A DNA stretch of 64,000 bases from Simiduia curdlanivorans (GCF_030409605.1 NZ_JAUFQG010000006.1:1054001-1118000), one strand, 5' to 3'. Shown: positions 53,584 to 62,487, counted from the first letter of the stretch. Notes: a model not told the origin generated them from the sequence alone. Program-made: numbers and translations.

Positions 53584-54564
53584 ATGTCAAGCACGGTCAA
53601 ACAAGCGCTCAACAGTGGCGTGATACTAGATACCGCCAGCCTAGGCCCAAAGGATTTAAACCTCGAGCCACTGCTGTCGACATTGCCCGCTTGGCAAATG
53701 CACGCTGCCAGCGCACCGGACCAAGTGCCGGCGCGCATCGCCGGTCACGATCTTATCGTCACCAACAAAGTGGTGATTGACGCCGAACTCATGGCCGCCA
53801 ACCCGCAGCTCAAGTTGATCTGCGTGGCCGCCACCGGCACTAACAATGTCGACCTCCAGGCGGCCAAGGCGCAGGGCATCACCGTGTGTAACGTGGTCAA
53901 CTACGGGCCCAACTCCGTGGCCCAACACGCCTTGATGCTCATGCTCAACTTGGCCACCAATGCGCAGCGCTACCGCACCTCGGCAAACAACGGTGAATGG
54001 AGCAAAAGCCCGTTTTTTTGCTTGCTCGACTATCCCATCGTGGAATTGGCGGGTAAAAATTTGGGCATTGTTGGCTACGGCGTTTTAGGCCAACAAGTGG
54101 CACAACTGGGCCGCGCCCTCGGCATGAATGTTTTGATAAGCGCGCGACCAAACGCAACAGAGGTACCATCTGGCAGGGTCAGTTTTGCCCAGGTATTGGC
54201 GCAATCGGATGTGCTGTCATTGCACTGCCCGTTAACTGCCAGCACGGAAAAAATGATGAATAGCCAAACGCTGGCGCACATGAAACCGAGCGCGTTTTTG
54301 ATCAATTGCGCGCGCGGCGGCTTGATTGATGAGCCGGCACTGGCGCTAGCACTGCGCGCTGGCCAGCTGGCCGGTGCAGGCCTCGATGTACTCAGCCAAG
54401 AGCCACCGCCAGCCAATCACCCGCTGCTGGCCGAAGATATCCCAAACCTAATACTAACGCCGCACACGGCCTGGGCCAGCCGTGAAGCACGGCAAAACTT
54501 GGTGGATATTATGACCGACAATATTGCGAATTTTATCGCCGGCAGGCCGCAAAACTGCGTTTAA
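53584..54564 (+). CDS. hprA: D-2-hydroxyacid dehydrogenase (glycerate dehydrogenase-like)
   Basis: A 326-residue NAD(H) enzyme. The Rossmann motif is NLGIVGYGVLGQQVAQ. Catalytic residues are Arg in INCARGGLIDE, Glu in LSQEPPP and His in LTPHTAWASREA. The length and ending match hydroxypyruvate/glycerate dehydrogenases, but the exact 2-oxoacid is inferred. Confidence 0.88.
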   Translation: MSSTVKQALNSGVILDTASLGPKDLNLEPLLSTLPAWQMHAASAPDQVPARIAGHDLIVTNKVVIDAELMAANPQLKLICVAATGTNNVDLQAAKAQGITVCNVVNYGPNSVAQHALMLMLNLATNAQRYRTSANNGEWSKSPFFCLLDYPIVELAGKNLGIVGYGVLGQQVAQLGRALGMNVLISARPNATEVPSGRVSFAQVLAQSDVLSLHCPLTASTEKMMNSQTLAHMKPSAFLINCARGGLIDEPALALALRAGQLAGAGLDVLSQEPPPANHPLLAEDIPNLILTPHTAWASREARQNLVDIMTDNIANFIAGRPQNCV

Positions 54565-54634
54565 ATCTCGGTCTCATTTGAACCAATGACGGCGCGAGTA
54601 AGGTGGGACACACGACAAAAACACAGACACCCGC

Positions 54635-55369
54635 CTACCCCACCGCCAACACTAAGGCCGTGACATTGTCATCGGCGCCCTTCATTTTAGCGGTATCGAT
54701 CAGCAAACGGGCAATGGCACCGGTTTCGCCGCCCAGCGCCAAACAGCGCCTCCAGTCCTGCGCGGTCAACACGTTCGATATCCCATCGCTGCAAAACACA
54801 TAGCGATCCTTGGCCTGGGTTTTGTGCACCGCCAAGGAAAAATCGAAAGCTTGCTTGGCGCCCAGTGCGCGCGTCAACACGTGCTTACTCGACGGCGCGC
54901 CAGCCGCCTCGCCGAGATCGGCGTCCTCTAAAAAAGTATGATCTTTAGTTAGCCGCGACAATTCTCCGGTGCGCCAGCGATAGCAGCGGGAATCACCCAC
55001 ATGCAGCAGCGCCAACTGATCTTGCCAGGCAAAACCACACACCAAGGTGGTGCCCATGCGCGCTAACTCAGGTTGCTTGCGCTGCTCTGCTTGTAACCGG
55101 GTTTGCACCGCGCGGGCACTGGCCAACAAATGCTCGGCCACCGCCTCGGCGCTGGCGTCGCCGGCATTGGGCAGCCAAGGCTGCAAATGATAGAGAAACA
55201 CTTCAAGCGCGAGGGTGCTGGCCACCTCGCCGCCGGTATAGCCACCCATGCCATCGGCCACCAAGGCCAGCGCCCAGCGCCGGTTTGTATCGAGTAGCCA
55301 ATCGACGGCATCTTCATTGTGCTCGCGCCCGCCTCTGTCTGTGTGTCCGGCGATGGCCAGCTTATTCAT
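54635..55369 (-). CDS. PP2C-type serine/threonine phosphatase
   Basis: A 244-residue soluble phosphatase. AIAGHTDRGGREHNEDAV and ALVADGMGGYTGGEVAS carry the metal-binding Asp residues, CSDGISNVL the third, and KGADDNVTALVL the fourth. It probably reverses phosphorylation read by the nearby FHA protein; the matching kinase is not in view. Confidence 0.92.
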   Translation of the reverse strand: MNKLAIAGHTDRGGREHNEDAVDWLLDTNRRWALALVADGMGGYTGGEVASTLALEVFLYHLQPWLPNAGDASAEAVAEHLLASARAVQTRLQAEQRKQPELARMGTTLVCGFAWQDQLALLHVGDSRCYRWRTGELSRLTKDHTFLEDADLGEAAGAPSSKHVLTRALGAKQAFDFSLAVHKTQAKDRYVFCSDGISNVLTAQDWRRCLALGGETGAIARLLIDTAKMKGADDNVTALVLAVG

Positions 55370-55423
55370 ACCTCGTCCTTCATTGAGTGCCCGAGTTGCC
55401 CTAACAATAAACCCCTGTAAGCC

Positions 55424-56803
55424 TTAAGAAACTGGCTCGGCCGCGTTTAACTGCGCGACCAGCTTCTGATGAATACCGCCAAAACCGCCGTTACTCATGA
55501 TAACAATATGGCTGCCCGCACGGCGATTTGCCACTAATTGCTGCACCAAGGCATCGACATCGCTAGCCACGCTGGCCGGCTTTGTCGATGCGGCGGCTAC
55601 GTCGCTGAGCGCCCAATCCGCACCCGCTGGCTGAAACCACACCACTTGATCGGCGGCTTGTGCGGCGGCCGCGAGCACCGCTTTATGCACCCCCATGCGC
55701 ATGGTATTGGAGCGCGGCTCTATCACCGCAATAATCGGCTGCTCGCCCACCTGCGCGCGCAAGCCCGCCAGCGTGGTCTCAATAGCCGTGGGGTGGTGGG
55801 CGAAATCGTCGTACACCTTGACCCCGGCCACTTCGGCCAGCAAATCCATCCGGCGCTTCACCCCGGAAAATTCATTCAATGCCGCCACCGCCGTCTCTGG
55901 CCTCACCCCCACATGGTGCGCCGCGGCAATAGCCGAGAGCGCATTGCTGACGTTGTGCGCGCCGGTGTGGCACCAATTAACCGCGCCGGCGCTGACACCG
56001 GCACAGCTAACGGAAAAGTGCGAGCCATCCTCATTCAGCAAGGTGGACTGCCAATGGGCCTCCAGCACCTGCTCACTGCCCGTGCTCTGCTGCTCACTCC
56101 AGCAACCCATCGCCAACACCCGCTGTAGATTTTGATCCAGTGCCGGGCTAATGATCCGGCCATTGCCCGGTACTGTGCGCACGAGATGGTGAAATTGGCG
56201 CTCAATCGCCGCCAAGTCGGGGAAGATATCGGCGTGATCAAACTCTAAATTATTCAACACACAGGTGCGGGCGCGGTAGTGGACAAATTTGGAGCGCTTA
56301 TCGAAAAACGCGCTGTCGTATTCATCGGCCTCGACCACAAAAAACGGCGTATCGCCCAAGCGCGCCGAGACGCCAAAATTTTTCGGCACACCGCCGATTA
56401 AAAAGCCCGGCGCCATGCCGGCATAGTCGAGAATCCAGGCGAGCATGGCACTGGTGGTGGTTTTGCCGTGGGTTCCAGCCACGGCGAGTACCCAGCGCTC
56501 ATCGAGCAGGTGATCGCGCAGAAACTGTGGCCCGGAAGTAAAGGGAATTTGCGTTTCGAGCAGCGCCTCAACCAGCGAATTGCCGCGGGACATAGCATTG
56601 CCCACCACAACTAGATCGGGTGCAGGGCTCAGTTGTGCTGGGTCAAATCCCTGAATTAACTCAATACCCGCCTGTTGCAGCTGATCGCTCATGGGCGGGT
56701 AGACATTGGCATCGCAACCGGTCACACGCAGGCCTTTGGCCTTGGCCAACTGCGCGAGGGAGCCCATAAAAGTGCCGCAAATACCTAAGATGTGAATGTG
56801 CAT
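55424..56803 (-). CDS. mpl: UDP-MurNAc:L-Ala-gamma-D-Glu-meso-DAP ligase
   Basis: A 459-residue Mur-family ligase for peptidoglycan recycling. HILGICGTFMGSLAQLA opens the N-domain, AVAGTHGKTTTSAML is the ATP P-loop, and FEVEADEYDSAFFDKR-like (VVEADEYDSAFF) is the metal motif. The ATG at 56803 (MHIHILGI) is preferred to a GTG further upstream. Confidence 0.95.
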   Translation of the reverse strand: MHIHILGICGTFMGSLAQLAKAKGLRVTGCDANVYPPMSDQLQQAGIELIQGFDPAQLSPAPDLVVVGNAMSRGNSLVEALLETQIPFTSGPQFLRDHLLDERWVLAVAGTHGKTTTSAMLAWILDYAGMAPGFLIGGVPKNFGVSARLGDTPFFVVEADEYDSAFFDKRSKFVHYRARTCVLNNLEFDHADIFPDLAAIERQFHHLVRTVPGNGRIISPALDQNLQRVLAMGCWSEQQSTGSEQVLEAHWQSTLLNEDGSHFSVSCAGVSAGAVNWCHTGAHNVSNALSAIAAAHHVGVRPETAVAALNEFSGVKRRMDLLAEVAGVKVYDDFAHHPTAIETTLAGLRAQVGEQPIIAVIEPRSNTMRMGVHKAVLAAAAQAADQVVWFQPAGADWALSDVAAASTKPASVASDVDALVQQLVANRRAGSHIVIMSNGGFGGIHQKLVAQLNAAEPVS

Positions 56804-57075
56804 AACAGAATTGTGCCTTACTGCTGTTTTGGCGCAGCTTACCATGGGGCCATGAACTAACCTATGGAGGGCCAGTTGATTTTGAGCCCCATCAAAGCCC
56901 GCACAAACAGACCGATGAGGCCAGCAAAACCAACCCTATTAAGCCAAAATTCACCTGCATTCTGAGGGCGATTCCAGTATCATGCGCGACCTTAAAAGGC
57001 GGCACCGCAACACACCAGATCGCCATTACGATCGCACAGACGATCTCATACAACTAGCGACGAGACGAGTAACCC

Positions 57076-58338
57076 ATGGCTAAGATGAATGCGTTTTACG
57101 CGCAATCAGGCGGTGTAACGGCAGTGATAAATGCCAGCGCCTGCGGTGTGATAGAAACAGCACGCCAACACAAAGACAAAATCGGCAAGGTGTACGCCGG
57201 CCACAACGGTATCATCGGCGCCCTGCGCGAAGAGCTGATCGATACCAGCAAAGAAACCCCCAGCACCATTGCAGCGCTGCGCCACACGCCCTCCGGCGCC
57301 TTTGGCTCCTGCCGCTACAAGCTCAAGAGCCTGGAGCAAAACCGCGCCGAGTACGAGCGCCTGATCGAAGTGTTCAAAGCCCACAACATCGGCTACTTCT
57401 TCTACAACGGCGGCGGCGATTCAGCCGACACTTGCTTGAAAGTGTCACAACTGTCGAAGACCTTGGGCTACCCGATTCAAGCCATCCACATTCCCAAAAC
57501 CGTCGATAACGACCTGCCCTTTACCGACAACTGCCCAGGCTTCGGCTCGGTGGCCAAGTATGTTGCAGTATCGATCAAAGAGGCCGGCCTCGATGTGGCC
57601 TCTATGTGCGACTCCTCCACCAAGGTATTTATCTTGGAAGTGATGGGCCGCCACGCTGGCTGGATTGCCGCCGCCGGTGGTTTAGCCGCCGAGCAGGAAG
57701 GCGATTCACCGCACATTATTCTGTTCCCAGAAATCGCCTTCGACAAAGCCAAGTTTTTAAAGCGCGTGGACGAGTGCGTGAAAAAATTTGGCTTCTGCGC
57801 CATCGTTGCTTCCGAGGGCGCACAATACGCCGACGGCAGTTTCTTAGCCGACTCCGGCACCGTCGATGCCTTCGGCCACAAGCAACTCGGTGGCGTAGCT
57901 CCTACCCTGGCCACCATGGTGCGCCAAGAACTGGGCTTAAAATACCACTGGGCGCTAGCAGATTATTTACAGCGCGCCGCGCGCCACATCGCCTCGGGTA
58001 CCGATGTGGAGCAAGCCTATGCCGTGGGTAAAGCCGCGGTTGAAATGGCTGTGGCAGGCAAAAGCGGTGTGATGCCGGCAATCATTCGCGGCAAGGGCAA
58101 GCGCTACAGCTGGAGCATCGGCGAAGCGCCGCTGGATCAAGTGGCCAATGTGGAGCGCAAAATGCCGCGCTCATTCATCAGCAAAGACGGCTTTAGCATT
58201 ACCGAACAAGCGCGCGAATATTTACTACCGCTGATTCAAGGTGAAGATTACCCACCCTATAAAAACGGCCTACCGGTTTACGCGCGCCTGAAAAAAGTAA
58301 AAGCAGAAAAGAAAACCAAAACCGTTTTTAAGGTGTAA
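57076..58338 (+). CDS. 6-phosphofructokinase, PPi-dependent type
   Basis: A 420-residue phosphofructokinase that interconverts fructose 6-phosphate and fructose 1,6-bisphosphate. FYNGGGDSADTCLKVS and IPKTVDNDLPFTDNCPGFGS are the donor-site motifs; the Lys in PKTxDND and the absence of the ATP-type GGDGS loop are marks of PPi-PFK. VMGRHAGWIAAAGG binds the sugar phosphate. It lies 1.1 kb from a membrane pyrophosphatase and 3.5 kb from a soluble one, supporting a pyrophosphate-based glycolysis. Confidence 0.9.
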   Translation: MAKMNAFYAQSGGVTAVINASACGVIETARQHKDKIGKVYAGHNGIIGALREELIDTSKETPSTIAALRHTPSGAFGSCRYKLKSLEQNRAEYERLIEVFKAHNIGYFFYNGGGDSADTCLKVSQLSKTLGYPIQAIHIPKTVDNDLPFTDNCPGFGSVAKYVAVSIKEAGLDVASMCDSSTKVFILEVMGRHAGWIAAAGGLAAEQEGDSPHIILFPEIAFDKAKFLKRVDECVKKFGFCAIVASEGAQYADGSFLADSGTVDAFGHKQLGGVAPTLATMVRQELGLKYHWALADYLQRAARHIASGTDVEQAYAVGKAAVEMAVAGKSGVMPAIIRGKGKRYSWSIGEAPLDQVANVERKMPRSFISKDGFSITEQAREYLLPLIQGEDYPPYKNGLPVYARLKKVKAEKKTKTVFKV

Positions 58339-58370
58339 TTTTTTTCAGCTGCAAGGCGGGGGGCCGCCCC

Positions 58371-58496
58371 CTACAAGCTACAAGCTACAAGCTACAAGCT
58401 ACAAGCTACAAGCTACAAGCTACAAGCTACAAGCTACAAGCTACAAGCTACAAGCTACAAGCTACAAGCTACAAGCTACAAGCTACAAGCTACAAG
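58371..58496 (+). repeat. Heptanucleotide array CTACAAG x18
   Basis: Eighteen perfect head-to-tail copies of CTACAAG (126 bp), 32 bp after the phosphofructokinase stop. There are no unit variants within it. This is a hypermutable tract and copy number should vary between isolates. Confidence 0.97.
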
Positions 58497-58516
58497 TCAG
58501 GATGACGCAAAAAATC

Positions 58517-58537
58517 AGGCCCGCAAGGGCCTTTTTT
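58517..58537 (+). terminator. Rho-independent terminator with GCAA tetraloop
   Basis: AGGCCC and GGGCCT form a perfect 6-bp stem closed by GCAA and followed by a T-run. It lies between the two heptamer arrays and terminates the phosphofructokinase transcript. Confidence 0.85.
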
Positions 58538-58591
58538 CGTTAATTGCAAAGGCCGACTTGCGGGGGCAGGCCATCCTGCTGCGGGGTCCGG

Positions 58592-58689
58592 CTTGCGGCT
58601 TGCGGCTTGCGGCTTGCGGCTTGCGGCTTGCGGCTTGCGGCTTGCGGCTTGCGGCTTGCGGCTTGCGGCTTGCGGCTTGCGGCTTGCGG
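58592..58689 (-). repeat. Heptanucleotide array CCGCAAG x14 (minus strand)
   Basis: Fourteen perfect copies of CTTGCGG on the plus strand, i.e. CCGCAAG on the minus strand (98 bp). Its consensus CnnCAAG is that of the array at 58371-58496 but in inverted orientation. It ends 6 bp before the msrA stop codon. Confidence 0.97.
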
Positions 58690-58695
58690 CTAAGA

Positions 58696-59280
58696 TCATC
58701 GCCCCTCCCCCCACAATGCCTCAAGCCTTTTATCCCGACCACACCCGTGCCGGTAATACTTGTAGCGCAGCGGATTGCGTAAGTAATAATCCTGATGGTA
58801 ATCCTCGGCTGGGTAAAACTCGGTTGCCGCTTCCAGGGTTGTGGCAACGGGTGCCCCCAAGGTTTTGCTCACTTGGGCTTTGGTCTGTTGTGCAAGAGCA
58901 AGCTCCTGCTCATTGCGGTAAAAAATCGCCGAGCGGTACTGGCTACCCTTATCGCAAAACTGACCCTTGGCATCGAGCGGATCGATATTGCGCCAGAAAA
59001 TAGCCAACAACGCTTCATAATTGACCTTGGCCGGATCGTAGGTAATTTGCACCGCCTCGGCATGCCCGGTGACACCCGCCGACACCTGCTCATAGGTGGG
59101 GTTAGCGCGCTGCCCGCCGATGTAGCCAGACACGGTTTTACTCACCCCATCGACCTCATCAAACGGCTTTTCCATACACCAAAAGCAACCGCCAGCAAAA
59201 ATTGCCAGCGCCGTTTCCTGCGCCTTCGCACCCACGGCCACCGCCATCAACATCACGCACACGCCAACACGCGTCAACAT
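58696..59280 (-). CDS. msrA: Peptide methionine sulfoxide reductase MsrA, exported
   Basis: A 194-residue enzyme that repairs Met-S-sulfoxide. AIFAGGCFWCMEKPFDEVDG is the catalytic GCFWC motif. AEAVQITYDPAKVNYEALLAIF and QYRSAIFYRNEQE are family segments. The N-terminus MLTRVGVCVMLMAVAVGAKA is a signal peptide, so it is a periplasmic form. The ATG at 59280 is preferred to one seven codons upstream. Confidence 0.93.
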   Translation of the reverse strand: MLTRVGVCVMLMAVAVGAKAQETALAIFAGGCFWCMEKPFDEVDGVSKTVSGYIGGQRANPTYEQVSAGVTGHAEAVQITYDPAKVNYEALLAIFWRNIDPLDAKGQFCDKGSQYRSAIFYRNEQELALAQQTKAQVSKTLGAPVATTLEAATEFYPAEDYHQDYYLRNPLRYKYYRHGCGRDKRLEALWGEGR

Positions 59281-59361
59281 AGACTCACTCCTGAACACCA
59301 TTTTGTCTAACGATTTGATGATGGTGCTCGGAAATTGTTACGGCGGAGAAAGTTTAGAGCG

Positions 59362-59389
59362 CTACAAGTAGCAAGCAGCAAGCAGCAAG
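59362..59389 (+). repeat. Four heptanucleotide units (nnnCAAG)
   Basis: CTACAAG, TAGCAAG, CAGCAAG and CAGCAAG in tandem between hppA and msrA. This is a short, diverged relative of the arrays at 58.4-58.7 kb. Confidence 0.8.
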
Positions 59390-59439
59390 CATAATTATCA
59401 TTGCGACGCTCGTCGCCACCAGACACGGTAGGTAGCAAA

Positions 59440-59473
59440 TAAAAAAGGAGACAGTATTTCGCCCCCCTTTTTA
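59440..59473 (-). terminator. Probable terminator after hppA
   Basis: On the minus strand AAAAAGGGG pairs with CTCCTTTTT (one G-U) around a 15-nt loop, followed by a T-rich stretch, 16 bp after the hppA stop. Confidence 0.55.
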
Positions 59474-59488
59474 TCTCTGTCGCAAACG

Positions 59489-61510
59489 CTAGGCCAACAG
59501 CGGTGCAATCACCAAGCTGACAATAGCCATAACGTTGATGAGAATATTCATCGCCGGCCCAGAGGTATCTTTGAAGGGATCGCCCACTGTGTCGCCCACT
59601 ACAACAGCCTTGTGTACATCGGAGCCCTTGCCGCCAAAGTTACCTTTTTCTACGTATTTCTTGGCGTTATCCCAAGCGCCACCGGCATTGGCCATGGTTA
59701 AGGCTAACAGCACACAGGAGATCAGCGCGCCGCCCAACATGCCGCCGAGTACCTGCGGCCCCAGCACGAAGCCAACCACCACGGGCGAGGCCACCGCCAG
59801 CACGCCGGGCAGAATCATCTTGCGCAGTGCCGCTTGGGTGGCGATATCCACACAGCGGTCGCTGTCCGGCTTAGCCGTGCCCTCCATAAGGCCTGGGATT
59901 TCTTTAAACTGTCGACGAATTTCCTTAATCATATCGAAGGCGGCATCGCCCACGGCGCGCATGGTGATGGCCGACACCAAGAAGGGAAACAAGCCGCCGA
60001 TAAACATCCCGGTGAGCACCCGCGGGTCGTCCAGGCGCAGGGCAAAACCCGGCACATGGCGCTCTACGGTGGCGATGAAGGCGGCGATAATAGCCAGCGC
60101 CGCAAGACCGGCGGCGCCGATGGCAAAGCCTTTGCCGATGGCCGCGGTGGTGTTGCCCACCTCGTCTAAGCCATCGGTGATTTTGCGCGTATCCTCGCCT
60201 AAGCCAGCCATCTCGGCGATACCACCGGCGTTATCGGCCACTGGGCCATAGGCATCGATGGCCATGGTGATACCGACAGTGGACAGCATACCCACGGCGG
60301 CCATACCAACACCGTAAACGCCACAGCCCTCGGGCAGTACCGCGGCGGTGGCGAAAATGATGCCGGCAATCACCAACACTGGTACCACCACCGACTCCAT
60401 ACCGGTCGCGAGCCCCGCAATCATCACCGTCGCGGGCCCAGTTTCACCACCCTTGGCAATTAGACGCACAGGCTTGCCGCCGGTGTAATACTCAGTCACC
60501 AAGCCGATAAAGATACCGCCCACAGCACCGAACATCACACACCACCAAACAGCGGCGCTGATGCCCTGCCAGCGCAAGAGAAAATACGCAGCGCCAATGA
60601 GAATTAAGGTGGCGCCAATGGTGCCGGAGCGCAACGCCATGGCCGGGGCATTGGCAGACATCAACCTAACAATGATGATGCCTAAAATAGAGCAAATTAA
60701 GCCTACGGAAGCCAGCGCCAAGGGTGCAAACATCAGCGCCTCGCGCTCGGGTGCCAGCTGCTGCCATTGGAGCATAGTCATGGTTGCAGCAATGGCGATG
60801 GTAGCGATAATCGAGCCACAATAAGACTCGAAGATATCCGAGCCCATACCGGCCACATCGCCGACGTTATCGCCCACGTTATCGGCAATAACGCCAGGGT
60901 TTCTCGGGTCGTCCTCGGGAATGCCGGCTTCAATTTTGCCCACCAAATCCGCGCCCACATCGGCGCTCTTGGTGAAGATGCCGCCACCGACACGGGAGAA
61001 TAACGCCACCGTGGAGGCCCCCATACCGAAGCCATGAATGGCTTCCGCGTGGTGCGGGTCGCCACCAAACCAAAGATACAAGGCGCCTAAACCTAACAGC
61101 CCCATCGCCGCCACGGCCAAGCCCATCACCGAGCCGCCGTAGAAAGCGACGTTCAAAGCTGTGGCCGCTCCCTCATTTTTTGCCGCCACGGTGGTTCGCA
61201 CATTGGCTTTGGTGGCCGTGTGCATACCAATAAGGCCGGCAGTAGCAGAGCACAGTGCACCCACCACAAAAGCCACGGGTGTGCGCCAGCCGCCAAAGCC
61301 TATGGCTAATAAAACCGTCACAACCAATAGAAACAAACCTAAGATGGAATACTCGCGGCGCATAAAAACCATGGCGCCCTTGTGAATCAATGCGGCAATT
61401 TCGGCAACCTGCCCCTCCCCTGCAGGATACGAAACGATAATGCGGTAAATAATAAATGCGACCACTAATCCAGCCAGCCCGAATAGGGGCGGCAACAGCA
61501 GGATATCCAT
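59489..61510 (-). CDS. hppA: Membrane-bound proton/sodium-translocating pyrophosphatase
   Basis: A 673-residue integral enzyme with about 16 TM helices that couples PPi hydrolysis to ion pumping. The substrate motif is DVGADLVGKIEAGIPEDDPR followed by a VIADNVGDNVGD segment. VGNTTAAIGKGFAIG has Ala where K+-independent enzymes carry Lys, so it belongs to the K+-dependent class, which contains both H+ and Na+ pumps; the ion cannot be settled. GAGGG lies before the ATG. Confidence 0.95.
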   Translation of the reverse strand: MDILLLPPLFGLAGLVVAFIIYRIIVSYPAGEGQVAEIAALIHKGAMVFMRREYSILGLFLLVVTVLLAIGFGGWRTPVAFVVGALCSATAGLIGMHTATKANVRTTVAAKNEGAATALNVAFYGGSVMGLAVAAMGLLGLGALYLWFGGDPHHAEAIHGFGMGASTVALFSRVGGGIFTKSADVGADLVGKIEAGIPEDDPRNPGVIADNVGDNVGDVAGMGSDIFESYCGSIIATIAIAATMTMLQWQQLAPEREALMFAPLALASVGLICSILGIIIVRLMSANAPAMALRSGTIGATLILIGAAYFLLRWQGISAAVWWCVMFGAVGGIFIGLVTEYYTGGKPVRLIAKGGETGPATVMIAGLATGMESVVVPVLVIAGIIFATAAVLPEGCGVYGVGMAAVGMLSTVGITMAIDAYGPVADNAGGIAEMAGLGEDTRKITDGLDEVGNTTAAIGKGFAIGAAGLAALAIIAAFIATVERHVPGFALRLDDPRVLTGMFIGGLFPFLVSAITMRAVGDAAFDMIKEIRRQFKEIPGLMEGTAKPDSDRCVDIATQAALRKMILPGVLAVASPVVVGFVLGPQVLGGMLGGALISCVLLALTMANAGGAWDNAKKYVEKGNFGGKGSDVHKAVVVGDTVGDPFKDTSGPAMNILINVMAIVSLVIAPLLA

Positions 61511-61594
61511 AGAAAACCCTCGTAATTGTTATAGTTGGGGCCCTACCTGATACATCTACCTCTTATCTCTACAATCAACATCAACGTCTTACCG

Positions 61595-61681
61595 CCCGAC
61601 AATCAGCTCCTTGCTGTAGATCCCAATGTAAGTGGCCGATTGTCGGGGTACACCGGATTGCACTCAGGTAACTCGGCCACT
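61595..61681. promoter_or_regulatory. Paired inverted repeats in the hppA-ppa intergenic region
   Basis: CCCGACAATC (61595-61604) is the exact reverse complement of GATTGTCGGG (61638-61647), and AGTGGCCGA (61631-61639) of TCGGCCACT (61673-61681). The two stems share 2 nt, and each spans 33 nt. On the minus strand they fall in the hppA leader, so they may form two adjacent RNA hairpins or bind a protein. Confidence 0.5.
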
Positions 61682-61810
61682 GAGGAACATAGTAGGGCAG
61701 TCCCTAGGCGCCAGCAAATGACTTAGGTTGTTTTATCGACAGCGTTTAAGCCGCGCCGAGGCTGTGGTAGACTCTGCGCCCCAAATTTTAGCTTCCAAGT
61801 GGAATGTGTT

Positions 61811-62359
61811 ATGAGCCTGCATCTGGTGCCCTCTGGCAAGAATCTGCCCGACGATCTTAACGTCATCATTGAAATCCCCCTCAACGGCGACCCTATCAAA
61901 TATGAAGTGGACAAAGACTCTGGCGCGATTTTCGTAGACCGGATGTTAGGCACGGCCATGCACTACCCCTGCAACTACGGCTACGTTCCCCACACCCTGT
62001 GTGGCGATGGCGATCCAGTCGATGTACTGGTGATCATGCCCTTGGCCTTAATCCCAGGTTCCGTGGTGCGCTGCCGCCCTATCGGCGTGCTGAAAATGAC
62101 CGATGAATCCGGCGAAGATGCAAAAATCGTTGCCGTGCCACACGACAAAATCACGCCACTCTACCAAGGCGTAGAATCCGTACGCGATCTGCCGGAAATT
62201 ACCCTGAACCAAATTGCTCACTTCTTCGAACACTACAAAGATTTAGAGAAGGGCAAGTGGGTCAAAATCGAAGGTTGGGGCGGCCCAGAGGAAGCCCGCA
62301 AAGAAATCATGGAATCGGTCAAGCGCTACGAAGAACTGCCAGAGAAGCCACGATTCTAA
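61811..62359 (+). CDS. ppa: Inorganic pyrophosphatase, soluble family I
   Basis: A 182-residue cytoplasmic enzyme that hydrolyses PPi. IEIPLNGDPIKYEVDKDSG, the CNYGYVPHTL segment and the GDGDPVDVLV metal motif are conserved. The ATG at 61811 is used; an in-frame GTG at 61799 would add four residues. It is divergent from hppA. Confidence 0.96.
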   Translation: MSLHLVPSGKNLPDDLNVIIEIPLNGDPIKYEVDKDSGAIFVDRMLGTAMHYPCNYGYVPHTLCGDGDPVDVLVIMPLALIPGSVVRCRPIGVLKMTDESGEDAKIVAVPHDKITPLYQGVESVRDLPEITLNQIAHFFEHYKDLEKGKWVKIEGWGGPEEARKEIMESVKRYEELPEKPRF

Positions 62360-62407
62360 TCATAGGTAGAGAGAAGCCACGCTTCTCAGCACTCGACCTT
62401 TCGACAT

Positions 62408-62436
62408 AAAAAAGCCTCCCACGGGAGGCTTTTTTA
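62408..62436. terminator. Strong bidirectional terminator after ppa
   Basis: AAAAAGCCTCCC and GGGAGGCTTTTT form a 12-bp stem with a short loop and flanking A/T runs. It serves ppa (plus) and the minus-strand gene ending at 62488. Confidence 0.9.
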
Positions 62437-62487
62437 TGTCCAAGTAACGGAATATTCCACTAGCGCAACAGCGCCGCAAGCAACTTT

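Noticed and set aside
55538..56128. 196-codon plus-strand frame opposite mpl
   Set aside because: Arg/His-rich antisense reading of a conserved Mur ligase; no start signal or family.
58371..58689. Possible CRISPR array
   Set aside because: The units are 7 bp and contiguous with no spacers, so this is a microsatellite-type tandem repeat.
58490..58847. Repetitive open frames through the heptamer arrays
   Set aside because: A 7-bp repeat reads open in several frames and gives low-complexity peptides; not genes.
59535..60251. 238-codon plus-strand open frame opposite hppA
   Set aside because: It is the complement of a well-supported membrane pyrophosphatase; the composition is a mirror of the real gene and shows no domain.
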